From Cellulomonas chitinilytica (GTDB lineage: Bacteria; Actinomycetota; Actinomycetes; Actinomycetales; Cellulomonadaceae): 64,000 bases of DNA. Shown here in pieces: positions 36,859 to 48,042 of this stretch. A program made the translations under genes and the position numbers. Numbering within the stretch: the stretch's first letter is position 1; the number at the start of each line of letters is the position of its first letter. A model generated the notes under the pieces. The model saw only the letters and a list, made by a program, of their open reading frames with translations. It did no database searches and was not told where the DNA came from. The stretch is from contig NZ_BONK01000006.1 of NCBI RefSeq assembly GCF_016862675.1, positions 1-64,000 of the forward strand, read 5' to 3'.

Positions 36859-36881
36859 GCACCCCGGGCAGGCTGACGGCC

Positions 36882-37859
36882 ATGACCACAGACCTGGTGA
36901 TCGAGGCAGAAGGCCTCATCAAGCACTTCGGGGAGACGAAGGCCCTGCAGGGCGTCGACCTCTCCGTCGCCCGCGGCACCGTCCTCGGCGTGCTCGGCCC
37001 CAACGGGGCGGGCAAGACGACGGCGGTCCGCATCCTGTCGACGCTGCTCGTCCCGGACGGCGGCCGCGCCCGCGTCGGCGGCTTCGACGTCGTCAAGGAC
37101 GCCGAGCGTGTCCGTCAGACCATCGGCCTCACGGGCCAGTACGCGTCCGTCGACGAGGACCTCACCGGACGCCAGAACCTCCAGCTCATCGGCGTCCTGC
37201 TCGACCTCGGCAAGGCGCAGGCGAAGGTCCGCGCGGCCGAGCTGCTCGAGTGGTTCGACCTCACGGACGCCGCCGACCGCCCGGCCAAGACGTACTCGGG
37301 CGGCATGCGCCGCCGGCTCGACCTGGCCGCGAGCCTCGTCGGGCGGCCGGACGTGATCTTCCTCGACGAGCCGACCACGGGTCTCGACCCGAGCAAGCGC
37401 GAGGACATGTGGAACGTCGTCCGGTCGCTGGTCGACGACGGCTCCACGGTGCTGCTGACCACGCAGTACCTCGAGGAGGCCGATGCGCTGGCCGACGAGA
37501 TCACGGTCATCGACCACGGTCGCGTCATCGCGCACGACACCCCGGACGGCCTCAAGCGGATCGTCGGCGGCCAGACCCTCGAGGTCCGCCCGTCCGACCT
37601 GAGCCGGCTGGAGGAGACGGCCGCGATCCTGCGGCAGGTGTCCGACGGCCGCGCCGACGAGATCCGCAAGGGCGTCCTCGCCGTCCCGGTGAGCAACGAC
37701 GAGGCGATGACCGCCACGGTCGCCCGTCTCGCCGCAGCCGGCATCGCCGTCACCGAGCTGTCCCTGCACCTGCCGAGCCTCGACGAGGTGTTCTTCACCC
37801 TCACGGGTCGCACCGCGTCCGAGGACGACACGACCACCACGAAGGAGGTGGCGGCATGA
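36882..37859 (+). CDS. DrrA-type ABC exporter ATP-binding protein
   Basis: A cytoplasmic ATPase of a drug/lipid exporter, 325 aa. Motifs: Walker A GPNGAGKTTAVRIL, Q-loop GLTGQYASVDEDLTG, signature YSGGMRRRLDLAASLVG, Walker B VIFLDEPTTGLD and switch TTQYLEEA. The C-terminal DrrA extension (LPSLDEVFFTLTG) is present. No Shine-Dalgarno is obvious and the repeats lie close, so a leaderless transcript is possible. Its stop overlaps the permease start (ATGA). Confidence 0.93.
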   Translation: MTTDLVIEAEGLIKHFGETKALQGVDLSVARGTVLGVLGPNGAGKTTAVRILSTLLVPDGGRARVGGFDVVKDAERVRQTIGLTGQYASVDEDLTGRQNLQLIGVLLDLGKAQAKVRAAELLEWFDLTDAADRPAKTYSGGMRRRLDLAASLVGRPDVIFLDEPTTGLDPSKREDMWNVVRSLVDDGSTVLLTTQYLEEADALADEITVIDHGRVIAHDTPDGLKRIVGGQTLEVRPSDLSRLEETAAILRQVSDGRADEIRKGVLAVPVSNDEAMTATVARLAAAGIAVTELSLHLPSLDEVFFTLTGRTASEDDTTTTKEVAA

Positions 37860-38689
37860 GCACCACCACGCTCGACGCACCCCGTCGCCCGTCGACCCCG
37901 AGCGCCGCGGCGCCGCGTCCGACGAAGCGTCCGTTCCCGCTGGTCCGCCACTCGCTGGCGCTCGCCAAGCGCAGCCTCATCAAGACGTGGCGCACGCCCG
38001 AGGCCCTGATCGACGTGACGCTGCAGCCGATCATCTTCCTGGTGATCTTCGTCTACATCTTCGGTGGCGCGGTCGCCGGCGGGACGCAGGAGTACCTGCA
38101 GTTCCTGCTGCCGGGCATCCTCGCCCAGACGATCGCGCAGGGCGCCATCGCGATCGGCGTGAACCTCAACACCGACCTGGAGAAGGGCATCTTCGACCGG
38201 TTCCGGTCGCTGCCCATCCCGCGCTCGGCCCCGCTCGTCGGCGCCGTGTCCGGCGACGTCGTCCGGTACGTCATCGTGACGATCTCGACGTTCGCGATCG
38301 GCTACGTCATGGGCTTCCGGATCACCACGGACCCGCTCAGCGCCATCGCCGGGTGCCTCCTCGCGATCCTGTTCGCCCTGTGCCTGTCGTGGGTGTCGGT
38401 GTTCGTCGGCATGAAGGTCCGCACGTCGGGCGCCGTCCAGGGGATCATGTTCCTGGTCATCATGCCGCTGAGCTTCGCGTCGAACGTGTTCGTCCCGACG
38501 TCCTCGCTGCCGTCCTGGATGCAGACGTTCGTGGCCTGGAACCCGCTGACCCACCTGGTGGCCTCGATGCGCGGCCTGTTCCTCGGCGCGCCGCTCGGCA
38601 ACCACGTGTGGTGGACGCTGGCGTGGTGCGTCGGCCTGGTCGTGGTGTTCATGCCGCTGGCCCTGCGGGCGTACCGCAAGAAGGTCTGA
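37856..38689 (+). CDS. ABC-2 type exporter permease (DrrB-like)
   Basis: A 277-residue membrane permease with six hydrophobic segments after a proline-rich N-terminus. Typical ABC-2 features are YLQFLLPGILAQTIAQGA, NTDLEKGIFDRFRSLPIPRSAPLVGAV and LSFASNVFVPTSSLPSWMQTFVAWNPLTHLVASMRGL. It forms one exporter with the preceding ATPase, with which it overlaps by 4 nt. The exported compound is unknown; DrrAB relatives export anthracyclines and other lipophilic drugs. Confidence 0.93.
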   Translation: MSTTTLDAPRRPSTPSAAAPRPTKRPFPLVRHSLALAKRSLIKTWRTPEALIDVTLQPIIFLVIFVYIFGGAVAGGTQEYLQFLLPGILAQTIAQGAIAIGVNLNTDLEKGIFDRFRSLPIPRSAPLVGAVSGDVVRYVIVTISTFAIGYVMGFRITTDPLSAIAGCLLAILFALCLSWVSVFVGMKVRTSGAVQGIMFLVIMPLSFASNVFVPTSSLPSWMQTFVAWNPLTHLVASMRGLFLGAPLGNHVWWTLAWCVGLVVVFMPLALRAYRKKV

Positions 38690-38705
38690 CCGACAGGTCG
38701 AGAAG

Positions 38706-38740
38706 GACGGGCGGTCCGGCGCACAGCCGGGCCGCCCGTC
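38706..38740. terminator. Bidirectional terminator hairpin
   Basis: 15-bp arms (one G-T pair) with a 5-nt loop between the convergent exporter permease and SARP-regulator genes. Confidence 0.8.
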
Positions 38741-38772
38741 GGCGTCCGTCGGCGAGCGTCCGCCGGTGGGCG

Positions 38773-41700
38773 TCAGTCCGCCAGGACGCCTGCCAGGAGC
38801 TCACGGATCCGCGGGCCGAGCGTCACCGCCGGTCGGGCTCGCAGCGCGGCGACTGCGGCGGCCTGCTCCTCGACGTCGCCGAGCGTCGCCGCCAGGCTGT
38901 CGCCGAGCTCCATGCGGAGCATCGCCGCGAGGTTCGCCCCGAGCCGGATGCCGAGCGCCCACAGCTCGCGGGCCTCGTCGTCCCGCCCCTCCCGGGCAGC
39001 GAGCTCGGCCCCGCCGAGAGCCACCGAGCCCAGGACGGGCATGTCGGTGGTCGCGTCCGCGTCGGGCAGCGCCAGGCGCAGGAGCTGACGGGCCCGCTCC
39101 CGGGCGTCGCGGGACCGGGCCGGCACCTGGTCGGCCACCCCGAGGTGCACCACAGCCGTCGCGACGCGGAACACGCTGCGCGCCTGCGGGATCGGCATGC
39201 TCGCCTCCTCGTCGACGACCGCGGCCGCGGCGTCGGCGTGATGGACGGCGTCGTCGAACCGCCCGTTGCGCCACGCGACGTGCGCGAGCCCGAGCAGGGC
39301 CTGCGCCACGTCGACGGGGTCGGCCGGCGAGTCGACGACCTCCTGCAGCACCCGGACGGCCTCCTGGTCGCCGCCGAGCGCCCGCTGCACGTCGAGCAGC
39401 ACCCGCGCGGACCGGGCGTCCTGCATGGCGCCGACGAGCTCGAGGTGCTCGATGCCCCGGCGCAGCCACAGCTCCGCATCCGCCGCCCCGCGCTGCCCGT
39501 CCCACTGGCCGACGCCCTGCGCCGCCATGCCCATGCCCCAGTGGTCGCCGATCTGCTCGAAGCGGTGGTACGCCTCCATCGCGTCCGACGCCGAGAACTC
39601 GGCCTCGCCGGTGTTCTCCCGGATCGCGGCGCGCAGGAACAGGCCCAGCCCTTGCAGGTACGGGTCGTCGGAGTCGATGAGGGGCAGCGCCTCGACGTCC
39701 TCCATCCGCGTCCAGCTCAGGCCGGGCAGCGTCGCGACGAGCGTGGCCATCCGCGGCTCGACCTCGTCCGGTCGCTCCGCGAGCACCTGGCGGGCCCCGC
39801 GCCACGCGAGCGCCATGAGCCGCACGGACTCGATGGCCCCGGCGTTGACCGTGGCGAACAGGCAGGTCGCGACGAGCCGGTCGCCGTGCGGCAAGGGCCG
39901 GCCGGCCGCGCGCCCGCGGACCAGCGCGGAGGTGCGCCGCGCGGCGGGGGAGTCGACGTGGAACAGCTGCGTGGACCACGCGACGACCTCGAGGTGCAGC
40001 CCCCGGATCGTCCAGAGCTGGAAGAGCGCGGCCGTGATGTCGACGGCGGGGGGCTCGTCGTCGTGCGCGACGGCCCACCGCAGCGCCGCGAGGAACGTGT
40101 CCTGCTCGGCCGCGCACCGGGTGAACGCCGCGATCTGCCCGTGCCCGATGAAGTCGTCGCGCAGGAGCACGCACTCGGCGGCCGACCAGCGCACGAGCCC
40201 CTCCATCGCCGCGGGCCGCCCGCCGACGGCGTCGAGCCGGGCGGTGCCGTACTCCCGGACGGTCTCGAGCATCCGGTACCGGGCGGGGCCCTCGTCGCTC
40301 TCGTCGAGGGTCAGCAGCGACTGCTCGACGAGCATCGCGAGCCCGCGCCGCACCCGGCGGTCCTCCTGCCCGGACACGGCGAGGGCGGTGTCCGCGGTGA
40401 ACGGTGCGGGGATCACGGCGAGGCGTTCGAGCAGGTCACGGTCGGGCGGGTCGAGCAGCTCGCGGCTCCAGTCGACCATCGCCCAGAGGCTGGCGTGCCG
40501 CTCGGGCAGGCCGCGCAGGGCGTCGTCGAGCAGCGCGAACCGGTCGGACAGCCCGTCGAGGACGTCGTCCACGGGCATCGCCCGCAGCCGGGCCGCGGCG
40601 AGCTCGAGGGCGAGCGGCAGGTTGTCGAGGCGGTGGCACAGCTCCCGGGCCCGTTCCTGGTCCCAGCCGACGGTGTCCCGCCCGGCGCGCGCCCGCGACT
40701 CGAGCAGCGCGAGGGCGTCGTCGTCGGGCAGCGCGCGCAGCCGGTGCACGACCTCGCCGACGATCCCGAGCGGCGCACGGCTGGTGGCGAGCACGACGAC
40801 GTCGGGCGGTGCGGCGGCGAGCAGGTCCGTCACCACGGCGGCCGCCGCGTCGAGCACGTGCTCGCAGTTGTCGAGCACGACGAGCCCGTCGAGGTCCTGC
40901 GCGGCGAACCGCAGCCGCTCCTCCGGGGCGAGCAGGCGCCGCCCGATGGCGATGTCCGGTCCCGCGGCCGCCGTCTCCGCCCCGCCGAGCGCCGCGAGGA
41001 CCGCCGGCAGCACCTCGGCCGGGTCGTGCACGCCGGCGAGCTCGACGGCGCGCACGGACGTGCCGAGGGCCGCCGCCCGTCGTGCGACCTCGGTCGCGAG
41101 CCGGGTCTTGCCGGCCCCGCCCGTCGCCATGACGGTGACGAGCGGTGCCTCCTTGAGCGCCGTCTCGACGGCGACCACGTCGGCGTCCCGGCCGACGAGC
41201 ACCGTCGCGGGCCGTCGCCAGGACACGGGCAGCGCCACGGTCGCGCGCGGCGCGGCGGGCGGGGCCGGACGGGTGGGGGCGGGGCTCGGTGCGAGCTCGC
41301 CGCGCAGCAGCGCGAGATGGGCCTGCGCCACCACGGGCGAGGGGTCGGTGCCGTACCGCTCGGCGAGGTCGGTCCGCAGGTGGTCGACGACCTCGACGGC
41401 CTCCGCGTCCCGGCCCTGGGCGGCGAGGACGCGCACGAGGAGGGCGACGAGCGGCTCGTCGGGCGGCGTGCGCAGGGCGACGGCGCGCAGGTCGTCGACG
41501 GTGCCGGTGGTGTCGCCGAGCGCGAGGCCGGCCTCGGCGCGGACCGCGGCGACGTCGGCCAGGAGCCGGGCCGTCGCGGCGTCGGTCAGGTCGGGGACGA
41601 GCGGGACGAGCGCGCGGGCCTCGCCGGCGAGCGCACGGGCGGCGGTGGGGTCGTCGGAGCGCAGGGCGGAACGGGCGCGGGCGACGAGCGCCGCGACCTC

Positions 41701-41991
41701 GTCGGTGTCGACCTCCAGGCCGTCGGTGGGCAGCCGGTAGCCGCCGGGCGCGGCCGCGACGGCCAGGCCGAGACGGCGCGCCCGTGAGACGAGCGCCTGC
41801 ACCGCGCCGGTCGCGTCGTCCGGCGGGTCGCCCTCCCAGACGTCCTCGACGAGCGCGGCCGACGACACGGCGCGCCCGCGGGCGTCGAGCAGGGCACGGA
41901 CCACCGCGACGAGCCGGTCGCCCCGGACGGCCCGGCCGTCGACGGCGAGCGTCCCCAGGGTCGTGATCTGCACCGGCACAGCATCCCTCAC
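38773..41991 (-). CDS. Large SARP/AfsR-type transcriptional regulator with NB-ARC-like ATPase
   Basis: A 1072-residue regulator. It has an N-terminal OmpR-like winged helix (about 8-95; ITTLGTLAVDGRAVRGDRLVAVVRALL...GGYRL), a bacterial transcriptional activation domain (about 100-235), then a P-loop NTPase (MATGGAGKTRLATEVARR about 290; LVVLDNCEHVLDAAA; ATSRAPLGIVGE; LPLALELAAARL) and a long helical TPR-like C-terminus. This architecture is that of AfsR/large SARP activators. The GTG start is uncertain: in-frame GTGs at 41977-41979 and 41971-41973 would also keep the domain. It converges on the DrrAB exporter operon, whose promoter carries SARP-like repeats, so it is the obvious candidate regulator (inference). 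Confidence 0.88.
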   Translation of the reverse strand: MRDAVPVQITTLGTLAVDGRAVRGDRLVAVVRALLDARGRAVSSAALVEDVWEGDPPDDATGAVQALVSRARRLGLAVAAAPGGYRLPTDGLEVDTDEVAALVARARSALRSDDPTAARALAGEARALVPLVPDLTDAATARLLADVAAVRAEAGLALGDTTGTVDDLRAVALRTPPDEPLVALLVRVLAAQGRDAEAVEVVDHLRTDLAERYGTDPSPVVAQAHLALLRGELAPSPAPTRPAPPAAPRATVALPVSWRRPATVLVGRDADVVAVETALKEAPLVTVMATGGAGKTRLATEVARRAAALGTSVRAVELAGVHDPAEVLPAVLAALGGAETAAAGPDIAIGRRLLAPEERLRFAAQDLDGLVVLDNCEHVLDAAAAVVTDLLAAAPPDVVVLATSRAPLGIVGEVVHRLRALPDDDALALLESRARAGRDTVGWDQERARELCHRLDNLPLALELAAARLRAMPVDDVLDGLSDRFALLDDALRGLPERHASLWAMVDWSRELLDPPDRDLLERLAVIPAPFTADTALAVSGQEDRRVRRGLAMLVEQSLLTLDESDEGPARYRMLETVREYGTARLDAVGGRPAAMEGLVRWSAAECVLLRDDFIGHGQIAAFTRCAAEQDTFLAALRWAVAHDDEPPAVDITAALFQLWTIRGLHLEVVAWSTQLFHVDSPAARRTSALVRGRAAGRPLPHGDRLVATCLFATVNAGAIESVRLMALAWRGARQVLAERPDEVEPRMATLVATLPGLSWTRMEDVEALPLIDSDDPYLQGLGLFLRAAIRENTGEAEFSASDAMEAYHRFEQIGDHWGMGMAAQGVGQWDGQRGAADAELWLRRGIEHLELVGAMQDARSARVLLDVQRALGGDQEAVRVLQEVVDSPADPVDVAQALLGLAHVAWRNGRFDDAVHHADAAAAVVDEEASMPIPQARSVFRVATAVVHLGVADQVPARSRDARERARQLLRLALPDADATTDMPVLGSVALGGAELAAREGRDDEARELWALGIRLGANLAAMLRMELGDSLAATLGDVEEQAAAVAALRARPAVTLGPRIRELLAGVLAD

Positions 41992-42039
41992 CCGCGGCCC
42001 GCGAGGGGCGCACCACCACGGACCTGGCCCGGACGACGC

Positions 42040-42072
42040 ACCGGGCCGGTCGCACGTGGCGACCGGCCCGGT
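42040..42072 (-). terminator. Hairpin terminator of the 42.1-kb membrane gene
   Basis: Perfect 14-bp arms around an ACGTG loop, about 30 nt beyond the stop at 42101, upstream of the SARP gene. Confidence 0.75.
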
Positions 42073-42100
42073 GCCCGCTGCGCGGGAGGGGTGGGGGTGG

Positions 42101-42508
42101 TCAGGCGTAGGCGCCGGCCGGCTGGGCCTGGGCGCCGGCGCCGCGGTACGTGCTGCCGTCGAGCCAGAGGATGTACAGGAAGATCAGGCTGAGGAAGAAC
42201 AGCCCGGCGGTGAAGCCCGCGCCGTGCCCGAACGACGTCGACAGCGCGTGCAGCACGATGACCGTGATCACGATGTTCACGATCGGGATGAGGTACAGGA
42301 CGATCCACCAGGCCGGCTTGCCGGTGATCTTGAGCAGGACGATGGCGTTCCAGATCGGCACGAAGGCCTGCCAGCCGGCCTCGCCGGCCTTGTTGAAGAT
42401 GCCGAACAGCGGCAGGGCGCCGATGACGTAGCCGACGAGGTAGCCGATGAACAGGCCCGGGCCGAAGGTGGGGGTCGTGTCCGTCGCAGCAGCGAGAAGT
42501 GTGTGCAT
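42101..42508 (-). CDS. DUF5684-like small membrane protein
   Basis: A 135-residue protein with four hydrophobic segments. FNKAGEAGWQAFVPIWNAIVLLKITGKPAWWIVLYLIPIVNIVITVIVLHAL is the hallmark of DUF5684-type proteins (two AGW/PxW-containing helices). A related arrangement is seen in the protein at 34060. Function is unknown. Confidence 0.8.
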   Translation of the reverse strand: MHTLLAAATDTTPTFGPGLFIGYLVGYVIGALPLFGIFNKAGEAGWQAFVPIWNAIVLLKITGKPAWWIVLYLIPIVNIVITVIVLHALSTSFGHGAGFTAGLFFLSLIFLYILWLDGSTYRGAGAQAQPAGAYA

Positions 42509-42843
42509 GCGCGGAACGTAGCGGCAGCGGGGCGGACAAGTGGGGCGTTTCGTGCATCAGTTCGGTCACGGGCGTGGACGTTCGGCCGTTCGGCCGTGTC
42601 GATGAGGGTCGTGCGGGGCTGCCGGTTCGGCCGTTCGGGGGACCCCGGCACCGACTTCGTCGGACCTGCGGCGTGTCGCCGTACGGCGCGTCGGGACGAA
42701 GCGGACCGTGCCCTTGTGGACGTGCGTGTGCACCGTCCTGTGGGGCCGATGTGGACAGCTGCAAAGGTGCAGGCCAGGGGTCGTGTCAGAGGTCGTCGAT
42801 ACCCTGGTCGTTCTCCACAGGATGAAAAAACGACACGGATGTA

Positions 42844-42859
42844 ACACAAGCCCTAGTGG
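42844..42859. promoter_or_regulatory. NrdR box 1
   Basis: ACACAAGCCCTAGTGG matches the core of the NrdR consensus (acaCwAtATaTwGtgt) at C4, A5, A6, T11, A12, G13 and flanks. It begins 32 bp before the second box, the characteristic three-helical-turn spacing. The other parts of the 490-bp gap upstream of nrdH show no gene. Confidence 0.8.
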
Positions 42860-42875
42860 TCGCTTGCGGGCCGCA

Positions 42876-42891
42876 CCCCCAGGTGTAGTGT
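42876..42891. promoter_or_regulatory. NrdR box 2
   Basis: CCCCCAGGTGTAGTGT retains the conserved C4, A6 and T-A-GTGT half of the NrdR box, 109 bp before the nrdH ATG. Paired with box 1, it predicts NrdR repression of the operon by ATP/dATP-sensing. Confidence 0.75.
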
Positions 42892-42999
42892 TGCCGACGA
42901 CGCGGTGGGGGAGCCGCAGTCGGCCCGGGGAGGGCCCAGAAAACTCGCGTGAGCACCCTCGTGGAGCGCCGCGCAGAACAGGCAAGAGGGAGAGCCACG

Positions 43000-43245
43000 A
43001 TGTCGATCACGGTCTACAGCAAGCCGGCGTGCGTGCAGTGCAACGCGACCTACCGCGCACTCGACAAGCTCGGTACCGAGTACACCGTCGTGGACATCAG
43101 CGAGGACGCCGACGCCCGTGACTACGTCATGTCGCTCGGCCACCTCCAGGCCCCCGTCGTGATCGTCGACGGCGAGCACTGGTCGGGGTACCGCCCCGAC
43201 CGCATCAAGGCGCTCGGCGAGCGCCTGGCGACCGCGGTCGCCTGA
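43000..43245 (+). CDS. nrdH: Glutaredoxin-like NrdH redoxin
   Basis: The electron donor to class Ib ribonucleotide reductase, 81 aa. The redox motif is CVQC (residues 11-14) in YSKPACVQCNATYRALD, and the C-terminal HWSGYRPDRIKAL is the NrdH-specific WSGFRP signature. The ATG follows an AGAGGGAGAG purine-rich site. It is the first gene of nrdHIEF. Confidence 0.97.
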   Translation: MSITVYSKPACVQCNATYRALDKLGTEYTVVDISEDADARDYVMSLGHLQAPVVIVDGEHWSGYRPDRIKALGERLATAVA

Positions 43246-43317
43246 CCAGTCGTACGTCGACCGGCACCTGACGGTCGGTCGTCGAGCGGGCGGCGCGAGC
43301 CGCACCCACGGACGCCC

Positions 43318-43350
43318 CGGGCCGGCGCAGGCCACCACCGCGCCGGCCCG
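43318..43350 (+). promoter_or_regulatory. Intercistronic hairpin between nrdH and nrdI
   Basis: 11-bp perfect arms (CGGGCCGGCGC / GCGCCGGCCCG) with an 11-nt loop in the 183-bp nrdH-nrdI gap. It could act as a partial terminator or an mRNA-stability/processing element giving more NrdH than NrdEF. The gap holds nothing else. Confidence 0.5.
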
Positions 43351-43428
43351 GCGGGCATCCTTCAGCACGCCCGGACGGCCCGCACGCACCGGCCGTCCGA
43401 CGTCCGACCCGAGTGAGGGAGCATCGCG

Positions 43429-43845
43429 ATGAGCTCGCTCGTCTACTTCTCCTCCGCCTCGGACAACACCCACCGTTTCGTGCAGAAGCTCGGTCTTCCC
43501 GCGCAGCGCATCCCGCTGCGTCCGACCGAGCCGTTCCTGCACGTCACCGAGCCGTACGTGCTGATCGTGCCGACGTACGGCGGAGGGAACGAGGGTGGCG
43601 CAGTACCCCGGCAGGTCATCAAGTTCCTCAACGACGAGGACAACCGTGCTCTGATCCGCGGCGTGATCGCGGCAGGGAACACCAACTTCGGCGAGAAGTA
43701 CTGCATCGCGGGGGACATCGTCGCGGCCAAGTGCCGCGTCCCCTACCTGTACGGCTTCGAGCTCATGGGAACGAACGAGGACGTCACCCGCGTCCGTGAG
43801 GGATTGAGGACATTTTGGCAGCGACAGTCGCAGATACCCGCGTAG
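43429..43845 (+). CDS. nrdI: NrdI flavodoxin-like activase
   Basis: A 138-residue flavodoxin-like protein that supplies the oxidant for assembling the Mn(III)2-tyrosyl radical of NrdF. Typical motifs are [69 protein letters not shown] and [15 protein letters not shown]. Its 3' end overlaps the nrdE start by 31 nt. Confidence 0.97.
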   Translation: MSSLVYFSSASDNTHRFVQKLGLPAQRIPLRPTEPFLHVTEPYVLIVPTYGGGNEGGAVPRQVIKFLNDEDNRALIRGVIAAGNTNFGEKYCIAGDIVAAKCRVPYLYGFELMGTNEDVTRVREGLRTFWQRQSQIPA

Positions 43846-45962
43846 AGCTGACGGGGCTGGACTACCACGCCCTCAACGCGATGCTGAACCTCTACGGCGC
43901 GAACGGCGAGATCCAGTTCGACAAGGACCGTGAGGCCGCGCGGCAGTACTTCCTGCAGCACGTCAACCAGAACACGGTGTTCTTCCACGACCTCGACGAG
44001 AAGCTCGACTACCTGGTCGAGAACAAGTACTACGACCCCGAGGTCCTGGCGAAGTACGACCGGTCGTTCATCAAGACGCTGTTCCAGTACGCGTACTCGA
44101 AGAAGTTCCGGTTCCAGACGTTCCTCGGCGCGTTCAAGTACTACACCTCGTACACGCTGAAGACGTTCGACGGGAAGCGGTACCTGGAGCGCTTCGAGGA
44201 CCGCGTCTGCATGGTCGCCCTGTCGCTCGCCGAGGGGGACCAGGACTTCGCGGTCAACCTCGTCGACGAGATCGTCAGCGGCCGGTTCCAGCCGGCGACG
44301 CCGACGTTCCTCAACCTCGGCAAGGCGCAGCGCGGCGAGCCCGTGTCCTGCTTCCTGCTGCGCATCGAGGACAACATGGAGTCCATCGCGCGCGGCATCA
44401 ACTCCGCGCTGCAGCTCTCGAAGCGCGGCGGCGGCGTGGCCCTCCTGCTGAGCAACATCCGCGAGCACGGTGCGCCGATCAAGCACATCGAGAACCAGAG
44501 CTCCGGCGTCATCCCCGTGATGAAGCTGCTGGAAGACTCGTTCTCGTACGCCAACCAGCTCGGTGCCCGTCAGGGTGCCGGTGCCGTGTACCTGCACGCG
44601 CACCACCCGGACATCTACCGGTTCCTCGACACCAAGCGCGAGAACGCCGACGAGAAGATCCGCATCAAGACCCTGTCGCTGGGCGTCGTGATCCCGGACA
44701 TCACGTTCGAGCTCGCCAAGAAGAACGAGCCGATGTACCTGTTCTCCCCGTACGACGTGGAGCGCGTGTACGGGGTGCCGTTCGCGGACATCGACGTGAC
44801 CGAGAAGTACTACGAGATGGTCGACGACGCGCGGATCCGCAAGTCGAAGATCAACGCCCGCGAGTTCTTCCAGACGCTCGCCGAGCTGCAGTTCGAGTCG
44901 GGCTACCCGTACGTGATGTTCGAGGACACGGTCAACCGTGCGAACCCGGTCAAGGGCAAGATCACGCACTCGAACCTGTGCTCGGAGATCCTGCAGGTCT
45001 CCACGCCGTCGACGTTCAACGAGGACCTCTCGTACGACCACGTCGGCCGGGACATCTCCTGCAACCTCGGCTCGATGAACATCGCGCTGTCGATGGACTC
45101 GCCGGACTTCGGCAAGTCGGTCGAGACGGCGATCCGTGCCCTGACCGCGGTGTCGGACCAGACGGACATCGAGTCGGTCCCGTCGGTGAAGAAGGCGAAC
45201 GCCGGCGGCCACGCCATCGGCCTCGGCCAGATGAACCTGCACGGGTACCTGGCGCGCGAGCGGATCTTCTACGGGTCCGACGAGGGCCTCGACTTCACGA
45301 ACATCTACTTCTACACGGTGGCGTACCACGCCATCCGCGCCTCGAACCTGCTGGCGCAGGAGCGCAAGCAGAAGTTCTTCACGTTCGAGGACTCCAAGTA
45401 CGCGACGGGCGAGTACTTCGAGAAGTACATCGAGAAGTCGTGGGAGCCCCGCACCGAGCGGATCAAGGCGCTGTTCGCGGACGCCGGCGTGCACATCCCG
45501 ACGCAGGACGACTGGCGTGAGCTGGCCGCCCTGGTGAAGGAGCACGGCATCTACAACCAGAACCTGCAGGCGGTCCCGCCGACCGGCTCGATCTCGTACA
45601 TCAACCACTCGACGTCGTCGATCCACCCGATCGCGTCGAAGATCGAGATCCGCAAGGAAGGCAAGATCGGCCGCGTCTACTACCCGGCGCCGTTCATGAC
45701 GAACGACAACCTGGAGTACTACCAGGACGCGTACGAGATCGGCTACGAGAAGGTGATCGACACCTACGCCGAGGCCACGCAGCACGTCGATCAGGGTCTG
45801 TCCCTCACCCTCTTCTTCAAGGACACGGCGACGACTCGTGACCTCAACAAGGCGCAGATCTACGCCTGGAAGAAGGGCATCAAGACGATCTACTACATCC
45901 GCCTCCGCCAGCTCGCCCTGGAGGGGACGGAAGTGGACAATTGTGTTTCCTGCATGCTGTGA
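43815..45962 (+). CDS. nrdE: Class Ib ribonucleotide reductase large (alpha) subunit
   Basis: Reduces ribonucleoside diphosphates, 715 aa, full length. Catalytic features: [23 protein letters not shown] (first active Cys), the NLCSEI radical-chain/active Cys region (Asn-Leu-Cys-Ser-Glu), [20 protein letters not shown] and the C-terminal swing pair in DNCVSCML. The N-terminal ATP-cone is absent, as expected for class Ib. The start is TTG inside nrdI. The nrdE reading frame is intact to the normal C-terminus, 9 nt before the endonuclease-like gene. Confidence 0.97.
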   Translation: MAATVADTRVELTGLDYHALNAMLNLYGANGEIQFDKDREAARQYFLQHVNQNTVFFHDLDEKLDYLVENKYYDPEVLAKYDRSFIKTLFQYAYSKKFRFQTFLGAFKYYTSYTLKTFDGKRYLERFEDRVCMVALSLAEGDQDFAVNLVDEIVSGRFQPATPTFLNLGKAQRGEPVSCFLLRIEDNMESIARGINSALQLSKRGGGVALLLSNIREHGAPIKHIENQSSGVIPVMKLLEDSFSYANQLGARQGAGAVYLHAHHPDIYRFLDTKRENADEKIRIKTLSLGVVIPDITFELAKKNEPMYLFSPYDVERVYGVPFADIDVTEKYYEMVDDARIRKSKINAREFFQTLAELQFESGYPYVMFEDTVNRANPVKGKITHSNLCSEILQVSTPSTFNEDLSYDHVGRDISCNLGSMNIALSMDSPDFGKSVETAIRALTAVSDQTDIESVPSVKKANAGGHAIGLGQMNLHGYLARERIFYGSDEGLDFTNIYFYTVAYHAIRASNLLAQERKQKFFTFEDSKYATGEYFEKYIEKSWEPRTERIKALFADAGVHIPTQDDWRELAALVKEHGIYNQNLQAVPPTGSISYINHSTSSIHPIASKIEIRKEGKIGRVYYPAPFMTNDNLEYYQDAYEIGYEKVIDTYAEATQHVDQGLSLTLFFKDTATTRDLNKAQIYAWKKGIKTIYYIRLRQLALEGTEVDNCVSCML

Positions 45963-45971
45963 CCTGCGGAA

Positions 45972-47761
<1,790 letters not shown>

Positions 47762-47771
47762 CCCGTCGCTT

Positions 47772-47811
47772 GCACGACAGCCCGGGCCGGCGACAGCCCG
47801 GGCTGTCGTGC
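47772..47811 (+). terminator. Terminator of the nrd operon
   Basis: Perfect 16-bp arms (47772-47787, 47796-47811) and an 8-nt loop, 10 nt after the nrdF stop. The remaining 230 bp up to 48042 show no feature I can support. Confidence 0.85.
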
Positions 47812-48042
47812 GTCCGGCCAGGTCAGGTCAGAGTGACGACGGAGGCCGCGCGGCGCACGCGGGTTCCGTGTGAGGATCGCGGGCCTTTCGCATGAGGCCT
47901 CTTCGACATCGGTCGTCCGTGCACCGGGTCCTACAGCGGCCCGGGTGAGATCCCGGTCCGGACAATTCAGACATGGGTCGCTAGGGTGACGAGCGGGCCG
48001 TGATGGCGCGCGGTCCACCACCACCGCCCTTCGGAGGCCGCC

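Noticed and set aside
37987..41787. 1266-codon plus-strand ORF overlapping the exporter permease and SARP gene.
   Set aside because: Shadow frame; the ABC-2 permease and SARP regulator explain both strands here.
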